From Candidatus Dormiibacterota bacterium (GTDB lineage Bacteria; Chloroflexota; Dormibacteria; Aeolococcales; Aeolococcaceae), in the NCBI GenBank assembly GCA_003153215.1, contig PLXL01000153.1:20302-27733 (forward strand): a stretch of 7,432 nucleotides of DNA, given 5' to 3'. The position numbers and the translations under genes are program-made. Position 1 is the stretch's first letter. Each line of letters opens with the position of its first letter. Of this stretch, positions 1-5,774 are shown piece after piece. Below the pieces are notes generated by a model that was given only the letters and a program-made list of their open reading frames with translations, was not told the origin of the DNA and did no database searches.

Positions 1-284
1 CTCCGCCTGCGGGCACCATCGAACAGGTGCAGCTCCTGCTCGACGGCACCTGGCCCGGACCTGGCGTCTATGGCAACGGCAGCGGCCAGAGCGCCGCCGG
101 CCTGACCGAGCATGCCAGCATCATCGTCGAAGGCTCCAGCGGCCCCGACAACTTCATCGATCCCGCCACCTGGGAGGTCGACGTCGCCTCGGACGGAAGT
201 GGATTGATTATTTTCAGCGGTGCCCAGGGCACGTCGGGCACCGTGGGCACCGCGTCCGGCAGCGTCGACTGGACCTGCAGCTGA
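1..284 (+). CDS. C-terminal part of a hypothetical, probably exported protein (5' end outside the window)
   Basis: The frame is open from base 3 and ends at TGA 282-284, leaving about 93 codons of a gene that begins upstream. A GTG at 27 could be read as a start, but the frame continues to the left edge without a stop and no ribosome binding site precedes it, so this is most likely an internal valine. The residues are rich in Gly, Ser, Thr and Ala with few Lys or Arg. They end in a short beta-like stretch with a Trp-Thr-Cys-Ser terminus. Such composition and a lone cysteine near the C-terminus are common in secreted or lipoprotein beta-sandwich proteins of high-GC bacteria, but the signal peptide that would prove export lies outside the window. 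I do not recognise the family. It is convergent with the minus-strand gene ending at 322. Confidence 0.65.
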   Translation, partial: PPAGTIEQVQLLLDGTWPGPGVYGNGSGQSAAGLTEHASIIVEGSSGPDNFIDPATWEVDVASDGSGLIIFSGAQGTSGTVGTASGSVDWTCS

Positions 285-289
285 GCAGC

Positions 290-312
290 GGAGGGCGAGC
301 GCGCCGCCCTCC
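290..312. terminator. GC-rich hairpin between convergent genes, possible bidirectional terminator
   Basis: GGAGGGCG (290-297) pairs perfectly with CGCCCTCC read as its complement at 305-312. This gives an 8-bp stem with a 7-base loop, 5 bases after the stop of the left gene and 9 bases beyond the stop of the minus-strand gene. The position, exactly between two convergent stops, is what a shared terminator would have. There is no T-run on either side, so classical intrinsic termination is not assured. GC-rich hairpins without U-tracts are often proposed as terminators in high-GC genomes. Confidence 0.5.
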
Positions 313-321
313 CCACCGGCA

Positions 322-1857
322 TCAGGCCAGCAGCTTGCGGAGCTCCGCCTCCCAGCTGCCGTCGTGGATCACCCGCCCCCGGAAGGCGGCGGCCAGCCGG
401 GTCAGGTGGGGGAGCCGCTGGACGGCCACCGCGTAGCGGGAGGCCACGCCGGAGATGTCGCCAGCGAGCACCTCGATGTGGAAGCCGATGAGCATCAGCG
501 CCAGGTCGAGCTCGGAGAGCGTCAGCGACGGGTCGTGGAAGACGTAGGTGGCGTGGTCCTCGACGTTGAGCGACTCATAGATGAGCGTGCCCGACGCCGT
601 GTGCGCGAGCAGGGAGGCGACGATCGTGGGCTGGTCGCCGCCGATGGTGAGCGCGTCGAGGTCGGTTTGCGCGGCGGTCTGGGCCTTGGGGTCGGGTGGC
701 GCATCGGGGACGCGGAACATCGACCGGGCCTGGGTCTGGCCTCCGCGTGACCACGCTCCACCGCCGCGCATCATCCGCATCGCGAGCATGCCGCCCATGG
801 CACCGTACGGGGCGCCGAAGCCCATGCCCATCCCGGGCATGCCCATGCCCATGCCCATCCCGGGGCCGCCGCCGGGCGGTCCTCCGATGAGGGGGCCGCC
901 CCCGCCCGACCCCGGTGTGGGGACGCCCATGGAGCGCTCCGCCATCAGCGCCCCCATCCCCTGCTCGATCTGGCCGTAATTGATGCCCTGGCCTCGGCCC
1001 GGCCCGGTGCTCTCGACCGCCCCCGCCTCGGCGAAGTGGGTGGTGCCCTGTGCCGCCACCTCCACCGAGGAGATCTGGTGGAACCCGAGCGCCGGCTCGC
1101 CCAGCGACTCGATTAGCGCTGCGCCCGCCGCCCGCTCGGGCAGCGCCGCGGTCGCCAGCAGAGCCGGCCACACCCTGGGATCGACGCCGTCGAGGGTCGC
1201 CTTGGGAACCGCCACCCCGTCGCGTAGGTCCCCCGCGAGCTGACGCTGGACGAGCGGCCCCAGCCCCGGGAGCAGCGCCTCGAGGAAGGCGCCGGTGCGC
1301 CCTCGGGCGTCGGTCGCCCGCTGGCGGAGGAGGGTGAGGAACTGGGAGGTCACCTGGGCGAGGCGCTGGACGACGACCGTCCCCGCGTCGCCCATGGAGA
1401 TGCTGATCCGGTAGCCGGTGGGATCGGTGGTGACGTCCTCGATGAGCGAGTAGGGCACCTGGACGGGCGGCCCGCTGACCGGGATCGCAACCAGGCCGTC
1501 GTCGTAGAGGCTGATGTCGGCCTCGACGTCGTCCACCGCGCCGTGGAACCGCTGGCGCTCCCCGAAACCGATGGTCACCAGCCCCTCGCGGGAGTCGGCG
1601 ACCCGGATGTCGCCGATCTGGGCGAGCAACTGGGTGCGCAGCGGTCCGAGCTGGGAGAGGTCCACCAGGGTGCCGTCGACCAGGCGGATGCGCACGGTGA
1701 AGGGGACCGGCTCGCTGACCTCGGTGATCTGCTCCGGTGCGATGCGGAGCGGTTGGCCCAGCTGGGGGGAGACGGTGACGGTGCCCCCGTCCACGGCAAC
1801 ACCACCGTCCCCCTCGTCCACCACCTCGCCGCTCGCGGCGCTGAGCCGGAAGTGCAT
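322..1857 (-). CDS. Hypothetical 511-residue protein: duplicated beta-rich (PH-like?) N-terminus, Gly/Met-rich tract, C-terminal globular domain
   Basis: I do not recognise a named family. The start is ATG at 1857-1855, 22 bases after the stop of the zinc-ribbon gene. The frame is open further upstream to 2157, but that extra 100 residues is an Arg/Ser/Pro-rich shadow of the zinc-ribbon gene. Residues 20-81 and 113-178 look like two copies of one fold: short beta strands, a strand with I-x-x-V, a G-x-x-x-V strand, then a helix with leucines. This resembles bacterial PH-like/GRAM-like modules, though only by eye. Residues 185-280 are helical and Ala/Leu-rich. Residues 316-373 are a low-complexity Gly/Met/Pro tract, and 395-511 form another mixed alpha/beta segment ending in a charged helix. 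No signal peptide or membrane helix is evident, so it is probably cytoplasmic. No good Shine-Dalgarno sequence precedes the ATG, so translational coupling to the upstream gene is plausible. Confidence 0.8.
   Translation of the reverse strand: MHFRLSAASGEVVDEGDGGVAVDGGTVTVSPQLGQPLRIAPEQITEVSEPVPFTVRIRLVDGTLVDLSQLGPLRTQLLAQIGDIRVADSREGLVTIGFGERQRFHGAVDDVEADISLYDDGLVAIPVSGPPVQVPYSLIEDVTTDPTGYRISISMGDAGTVVVQRLAQVTSQFLTLLRQRATDARGRTGAFLEALLPGLGPLVQRQLAGDLRDGVAVPKATLDGVDPRVWPALLATAALPERAAGAALIESLGEPALGFHQISSVEVAAQGTTHFAEAGAVESTGPGRGQGINYGQIEQGMGALMAERSMGVPTPGSGGGGPLIGGPPGGGPGMGMGMGMPGMGMGFGAPYGAMGGMLAMRMMRGGGAWSRGGQTQARSMFRVPDAPPDPKAQTAAQTDLDALTIGGDQPTIVASLLAHTASGTLIYESLNVEDHATYVFHDPSLTLSELDLALMLIGFHIEVLAGDISGVASRYAVAVQRLPHLTRLAAAFRGRVIHDGSWEAELRKLLA
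821..865. repeat. Hexamer/14-mer tandem repeat encoding the Gly-Met tract
   Basis: ATGCCC occurs at 824-829 and three times in a row at 839-856. The 14-mer ATGCCCATCCCGGG occurs at both 824-837 and 851-864. On the minus (coding) strand these units read as alternating Gly-Met with Pro, at about residues 332-346 of the 511-residue protein. Because the unit is 6 bases, gain or loss of copies would change protein length without shifting the frame. Confidence 0.75.
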
Positions 1858-1879
1858 GGCGAGGCTCAGCCGGGGACGA

Positions 1880-2542
1880 TCACGGCGCCGGGGTGCCGCA
1901 TTCGCCGCAGAACTTGATCCCGCCCACGAGCTCGCTGCCGCAGTTGCCGCAGAAGCGCTTGGTCGCCGCTGGAGCGGCGGCGAGGGCGGCGCCGCAGTGC
2001 TGGCAGAACTTGCCGCCGCCCGACTCCTGATGACACGAGGGGCAGAGACCGGTCGCCTGGTCGGTGTAGTTGACCCCCTGGGTGAGATCCTGGGCCTGGA
2101 TCTTCTGCTCCAGCTGGCCCCTCTGGGCCTCGGCCTGCATGAAGGCCGTCTCCTCACCCAGCTTGGGAGCGCACTCGACGCAGAGACCGCGGTCGTTGTT
2201 CCAGCAGACGTCCCGGCAGACCCACTTGCCGCAGCGGTTGCACTGGTAGAAGCGGTCGTGGACCTCCTGGGCGGCCTTCGCCAGCTCCTTGTCCTTGGCC
2301 GGGCTGCCCGTCCCGGACATGAGCATGCTCGAGTTCCATCCGGCGCTCTCGACGTCCCCCCCGATGCTGCCCCCCAGCAGGCCGCCGCCGATGGCGGCCA
2401 CCCGACCTCCGAACCCGAAGAGGGAGCGGTGGAAGGAGGAGCGATACCCGTTGTTGCACCGCATGCAGCGGAATTCGAACTGGTACCCCTCCTGGGTGGA
2501 GAGGTCCTCGATGTTGCTGGTGAAGGCCACGACGCCGGCCAT
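1880..2542 (-). CDS. Multi-zinc-ribbon cysteine-rich protein with C-terminal double zinc ribbon
   Basis: A 220-residue protein with 14 of its cysteines arranged as zinc knuckles. C26-x2-C29 stands alone near the N-terminus. C101/C104, C109/C113 and C121/C124 form a compact treble-clef-like cluster that also contains W107 and W114. C167/C170 with C180/C183 and C198/C201 with C212/C215 are two textbook C-terminal zinc ribbons (C-x2-C...F-C-x2-C-G). Residues 41-62 are a Gly-rich hydrophobic stretch resembling a glycine zipper, and 126-152 is probably a helical linker. Family knowledge says such ribbons bind zinc and mediate protein or nucleic-acid contacts; the specific role is unknown. The start ATG (2542-2540) is fixed by AGGAGG seven bases upstream; a longer frame from 2590 lacks this. 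It is the first gene of a two-gene unit with the 511-residue protein (22-base gap) and has its own promoter. Confidence 0.88.
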   Translation of the reverse strand: MAGVVAFTSNIEDLSTQEGYQFEFRCMRCNNGYRSSFHRSLFGFGGRVAAIGGGLLGGSIGGDVESAGWNSSMLMSGTGSPAKDKELAKAAQEVHDRFYQCNRCGKWVCRDVCWNNDRGLCVECAPKLGEETAFMQAEAQRGQLEQKIQAQDLTQGVNYTDQATGLCPSCHQESGGGKFCQHCGAALAAAPAATKRFCGNCGSELVGGIKFCGECGTPAP

Positions 2543-2549
2543 CTGCTCG

Positions 2550-2555
2550 CCTCCT
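2550..2555 (-). promoter_or_regulatory. Strong ribosome binding site of the zinc-ribbon gene
   Basis: The minus strand reads AGGAGG at 2555-2550, a perfect Shine-Dalgarno core, with 7 bases to the ATG at 2542. It selects this ATG over the earlier in-frame start at 2590, which would also lie close to or upstream of the predicted transcription start. Confidence 0.88.
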
Positions 2556-2590
2556 CTCACGGCCGGCCATCCCGCCGACCCAATCCGCAC

Positions 2591-2619
2591 AACCTAGGAT
2601 CGTTCAGCCTGGCTGTCAA
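2591..2619 (-). promoter_or_regulatory. Consensus sigma70-type promoter for the zinc-ribbon/511-residue protein unit
   Basis: Read on the minus strand, an exact TTGACA -35 box (2619-2614) is followed by a 17-base spacer and TAGGTT (2596-2591), which fits the TAnnnT -10 pattern. A start about 7 bases further on, near 2584, gives a 5' leader of roughly 40 bases before the ATG at 2542, with the Shine-Dalgarno sequence in the expected place. The region sits in the 112-base gap after the dedA stop and is locally more AT-rich than the flanking coding DNA. This is the best promoter in the window and suggests housekeeping-sigma transcription independent of dedA and glgX. Confidence 0.75.
2605..2615. 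promoter_or_regulatory. Perfect 11-bp palindrome within the promoter, candidate operator
   Basis: CAGCCTGGCTG has 5-bp inverted arms around one central base. It covers most of the -35/-10 spacer upstream half and overlaps the edge of the -35 box by two bases (2614-2615). A protein bound here would block RNA polymerase, so repression is one reading. The arms are short and symmetry stops at the eleventh base, so chance occurrence is possible. Confidence 0.35.
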
Positions 2620-2654
2620 TGGACCGAACGCCGCACTGATGTGAGCTTAGAACT

Positions 2655-3323
2655 TCAGAGGGGGGGACCTCCTGGGTAGCCCTCCAGCGGGCCGGGAAAC
2701 GCCGCCTCGGCCCGGGCTTCCAGGCGAGCGGCGTGCCGGCGCAGCAGGAGGACACCGGCCAGCCCCGCCGCCACCGCCAGCGCGGCGAAGCCGACCGCGA
2801 GCCACCCGTTGAGGCTGAGGAGCGTGCTCCCGGCGGCGTACGCCGCGAGCCCGTAGGCGGTGGCCCAGACGGCGCTGCCGGCCGCGTTGAAGGCCAGGAA
2901 GGAGACGGGCGACATCCGGCCGGCGCCGGCCAGCAGCCCGGCGAAGCTGCGCAGGACGGGGACGAACCGGCCGAGGAAGACGACCTTGCCGCCGTCGCGC
3001 TGGAAGAGGTAGTGGGTCACCTTGACCTGGGGCTGGGCGAGGCCGACCCGCGCGCCGTAGCGCACCAGGAGGCGGTATCCGCCCCACCACCCGATCGCGT
3101 AGCCGAGGCTGCCCCCGACGATGGGACCGGCGGCGCCCGCCGCGATGACCCCGCCGATGGCCAGGTGGAGCTTGGACGCGAGGGCAGCAGCCGTGAGCAG
3201 CGCCGTCTCGCCGGGAAGGAACGGCACGCAGAGGCTCTCGAGCCCGGCGAGCAGGAACACCGCCAGGTAGCCCCAATGCTGGACGAATCCCGACGCGAAA
3301 CCGGTCAGCGAGGCCAACAGCAC
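2655..3323 (-). CDS. DedA-family integral membrane protein
   Basis: A 222-residue polytopic membrane protein of typical DedA length. Hydrophobic segments lie at about residues 16-36, 41-66, 68-82, 138-164 and 172-194, followed by a short Arg-rich and Pro-rich cytoplasmic-type tail. The family signature is present: G-L-E (27-29) with P34 and P-G-E (37-39) in the first re-entrant region, then G-R-F-x-P-x-x-R (118-125) and A-G-x-G-R-M (132-137) in the second, including the conserved arginines R119 and R125. DedA/DUF-type proteins act in the cytoplasmic membrane, and some have been linked to lipid-carrier or phospholipid flipping and to membrane-potential homeostasis; the substrate here cannot be told. 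The start is GTG at 3323-3321: the frame is closed by a stop at 3380-3378 and no ATG lies between. A TTG at 3317 is the alternative, and neither has a clear ribosome binding site. glgX lies 111 bases upstream on the same strand. Confidence 0.9.
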   Translation of the reverse strand: MLLASLTGFASGFVQHWGYLAVFLLAGLESLCVPFLPGETALLTAAALASKLHLAIGGVIAAGAAGPIVGGSLGYAIGWWGGYRLLVRYGARVGLAQPQVKVTHYLFQRDGGKVVFLGRFVPVLRSFAGLLAGAGRMSPVSFLAFNAAGSAVWATAYGLAAYAAGSTLLSLNGWLAVGFAALAVAAGLAGVLLLRRHAARLEARAEAAFPGPLEGYPGGPPL

Positions 3324-3434
3324 AGCCGGACAATGATGCGTGGGCCGGGGCCCCCGAAGCGTGGCGGCGTGGAAGGTCCTATCCGCTCCCCGAGGCGCTG
3401 GAGGCTCCCGTCAGCCCCCCGTCGCCCCCGATCC

Positions 3435-5660
3435 TCAGCGCGCGGACGTGGCACCGTCGCCGCCCGCGGCCGGAGGTTCGCTGAGCCGCAGCACGACCAG
3501 CGACCGTCCCTCGACCCGGAGACGGTCCGGGGTACGGACCACGCGGGTGCCGGGCTGCTCGCCCGGCTGGGCGGTGTCCAGGATCACCGCCCAGGTCCCA
3601 GGGGGCAGATCCCATTCGCAGGCATCCCCGGACGAGTGGAGAAGCACGGCCAGGGTGTCGTCGACCATCCGTTCCCCGGTGGCGGTGCGATCGGCGATCA
3701 GGTCCCCGTCGAGGACCATCGCGAGCGACTGCCGCTCGTGACTGCCCCAGTCCTCGTCGGTCATCTCCAGGCCGTTGCGTCGCAGCCAGCGCACGTCCTT
3801 GAGGCCGCCGCCTACGACCCGGCCAGTGAAGAAGTACTGCCGGCGGAGCACCGGATGCGCGGCCCGCAGCTCGATCAGGCGGTGGGTGAAGCGGAACAGC
3901 TCGGAGTCCGCGTGCTCCCAGTCGATCCAGGAGATCTCGCGGTCCTGGCAGTAGGCGTTGTTGTTGCCTTGCTGAGTGCGACCCAACTCGTCCCCGGCGA
4001 GGATCATCGGGCTGCCCTGGGAGATCAGGAGGGTGGCCAGGAAGTTGCGCTGCTGCCGGCGGCGCAACTCTTTCACGGCAGGGTCGTCGGTCCCGCCCTC
4101 AACTCCGCAGTTCCAGGAGCGGTTGTCGTCGGTGCCGTCGCGATTGTCCTCGCCATTGGCCTGGTTGCGCTTGCTCGTGTAGGAGACCAGGTCGCGGAGG
4201 GTGAAGCCGTCGTGCGCGGTCACGAAATTCATGCTGGCACTCGGTCCGCGCCCGTCATCCACATAGAGGTCGCTGCTCCCGGTGAGGCGGTAGGCGAGGT
4301 CGGCGACCCCGATGGGTGCGCCCCGCCAGTAGTCGCGAACGGTGTCGCGATACTTGCCGTTCCACTCGGCCCATCCCACCGGGAAGTTGCCCACCTGGTA
4401 GCCGCCCGGCCCGATGTCCCAGGGTTCGGCGATCAGCTTCACCTCGGCCAGCACAGGGTCCTGATGGATGATGTCGAAGAAGGCGGCTAGCTTGTTGACC
4501 TCGTAGAACTGGCGGGCGAGAACCGAGGCCAGGTCAAAGCGGAAGCCGTCGACGTGCATCTCCGTGACCCAGTAGCGGAGCGAGTCCATGATCAACCGCA
4601 GGGTCTGAGGTGCGCCCGCGTTGAGCGTGTTACCGGTCCCGGTCACGTCCCAGTAATGGCGGCGGTCGTGGGGGTCCAGGTAGTAGTAGGCCTCGTTGTC
4701 GATGCCCCGGAAGGAGAGGGTTGGGCCGAGGTGGTTGGCTTCGCCAGTGTGGTTGTAGACGACATCGAGGAAGACCTCGATTCCGGCAGCGTGGAGGGAA
4801 CGCACCATCTTCTTGAACTCGACGACCTGGCCTCCGTGGTCACCGGCCGATGCGTACCTCCCCTCGGGGGCGAAGTAGCCGACGGTGTCGTAGCCCCAGT
4901 AGTTGCTCAAGCCCAGCTGGCGGAGACGGGCGGAGTCGATGAAGGCGTGCACCGGCATCAACTCGACGGCGGTCACCCCCAGCGCCTTGAGATACCCGAT
5001 GGCGGCAGGGTGGCCCAGACCCGCGTAGGTGCCGCGCAGCTGCGCCGGCACGTTGGGATTGCGCATGGTGAAGCCGCGGACATGGGTCTCATAGACGACG
5101 GTGTCGGCCCACGAGATCCTCGGACGGGGGGTCCCGCGCCAGTCGAAACGGTTGTCGACCACCACCGAGAGCGGGACGTGGCCGGCCGAGTCGAGCTCGC
5201 TCCGGACGTCGTCGGTCATGCGCCTGTTCCACTCGTAGCCGTAGACCTCGGGCCCCCACGCGACCTTGCCGGTGAGAGCGCGAGCGTAGGGATCCATGAG
5301 CAGCTTGCGGGGATTGAACCGGCGGCCGGCGGCCGGCTCGTAGGGACCGTCGATCCGGTATCCGTAGAGGGTCCCGGGACCGGCCCCGGGCAGGTAGCCG
5401 TGCCAGGTCAGGTCGGTCCGGTCGGTGAGCTCGCAGCTCTCCCGGGTGCTTCCATCGGGGTCGACCACCACCAGTTCGACCCTCCGTGCGTTGGCGCTGA
5501 AGAGTGCGAAGTTGGTGCCGTTGCCGTCCCAGTGCGCGCCGAGGGGAAAGTGCTGGCCGGGCCACGGGTGGCCGGAGGTTGCCGGCGGCGGAGGCGGGGG
5601 CGCGGCCGCAGCCTGCCCTGGCGGGGCCGACGGTGAGGACTGCCTGGGACGCGATGCCAC
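3435..5660 (-). CDS. glgX: Glycogen debranching enzyme GlgX (GH13 isoamylase-type)
   Basis: A 741-residue enzyme that hydrolyses alpha-1,6 branch linkages in glycogen or limit dextrins in the cytoplasm. After an Ala/Pro-rich lead of about 30 residues comes the N-terminal carbohydrate-binding (CBM48-type) domain, about 35-150, then the GH13 barrel. Conserved regions are visible: D-V-V-Y-N-H-T (299-305), D-G-F-R-F-D (371-376, nucleophile D376), A-E-P-W-D (411-415, acid/base E412) and A-H-D-G-F (482-486, stabiliser D484). The E-M-T-D-E-D-W segment (632-638) and the preceding K-D-V-R-W are typical of GlgX/TreX-type debranchers rather than branching enzymes. The start is GTG 5660-5658, the first possible start after a stop at 5744-5742, with GGAG nine bases upstream. 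The gene is complete and intact. It is divergent from malQ, which acts on the same maltodextrin pool. Confidence 0.95.
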   Translation of the reverse strand: MASRPRQSSPSAPPGQAAAAPPPPPPATSGHPWPGQHFPLGAHWDGNGTNFALFSANARRVELVVVDPDGSTRESCELTDRTDLTWHGYLPGAGPGTLYGYRIDGPYEPAAGRRFNPRKLLMDPYARALTGKVAWGPEVYGYEWNRRMTDDVRSELDSAGHVPLSVVVDNRFDWRGTPRPRISWADTVVYETHVRGFTMRNPNVPAQLRGTYAGLGHPAAIGYLKALGVTAVELMPVHAFIDSARLRQLGLSNYWGYDTVGYFAPEGRYASAGDHGGQVVEFKKMVRSLHAAGIEVFLDVVYNHTGEANHLGPTLSFRGIDNEAYYYLDPHDRRHYWDVTGTGNTLNAGAPQTLRLIMDSLRYWVTEMHVDGFRFDLASVLARQFYEVNKLAAFFDIIHQDPVLAEVKLIAEPWDIGPGGYQVGNFPVGWAEWNGKYRDTVRDYWRGAPIGVADLAYRLTGSSDLYVDDGRGPSASMNFVTAHDGFTLRDLVSYTSKRNQANGEDNRDGTDDNRSWNCGVEGGTDDPAVKELRRRQQRNFLATLLISQGSPMILAGDELGRTQQGNNNAYCQDREISWIDWEHADSELFRFTHRLIELRAAHPVLRRQYFFTGRVVGGGLKDVRWLRRNGLEMTDEDWGSHERQSLAMVLDGDLIADRTATGERMVDDTLAVLLHSSGDACEWDLPPGTWAVILDTAQPGEQPGTRVVRTPDRLRVEGRSLVVLRLSEPPAAGGDGATSAR

Positions 5661-5774
5661 GTCGGACGACTCCAGCTGGGGATCGGCTCCCCTCGGGGCG
5701 TCGCCAGAGCGCGACCGCCTTCGCGGGCCAACGATACCGTCTCACCGGACCGATCCGCGGCGATGATACGGCCC
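5661..5774. promoter_or_regulatory. Divergent glgX-malQ intergenic region, presumed two-way promoter
   Basis: Both genes start outward from this gap of about 100 bases, so promoters for both must lie here or inside the coding ends. The best spot is 5731-5740, ACGATACCGT, an imperfect palindrome. It gives TACCGT toward malQ (5735-5740) and TATCGT toward glgX (5738-5733), both matching a TAnnnT -10 box. Neither has a convincing -35 element. This is suggestive only; no riboswitch or clear operator was seen. Confidence 0.35.

Noticed and set aside
1858..2157. 100-codon upstream extension of the 511-residue gene (open frame to 2157)
   Set aside because: It overlaps the zinc-ribbon gene in another frame, is Arg/Ser/Pro-rich as expected of a GC-bias shadow, and no ribosome binding site supports it. 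ATG 1857 fits the operon spacing.
1514..2644. 376-codon plus-strand open frame over the zinc-ribbon pair
   Set aside because: It runs antisense across two genes and their promoter; the cysteine-knuckle coding on the minus strand is unmistakable.
3324..3434. Possible promoter or terminator between glgX and dedA
   Set aside because: The gap holds GC-rich runs, including GGGGCCCC at 3347-3354, but no stem with a loop, T-run or paired -35/-10 boxes that I could support.
2733..4490. 585-codon plus-strand open frame across dedA and glgX
   Set aside because: It is antisense to two well-recognised genes and spans their intergenic gap; its composition is that of a high-GC shadow frame.
4554..5636. 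360-codon plus-strand open frame opposite the 5' half of glgX
   Set aside because: It lies antisense to the GlgX N-terminal and barrel regions, is Val/Gly/Glu-rich, and has no motif or ribosome binding site.
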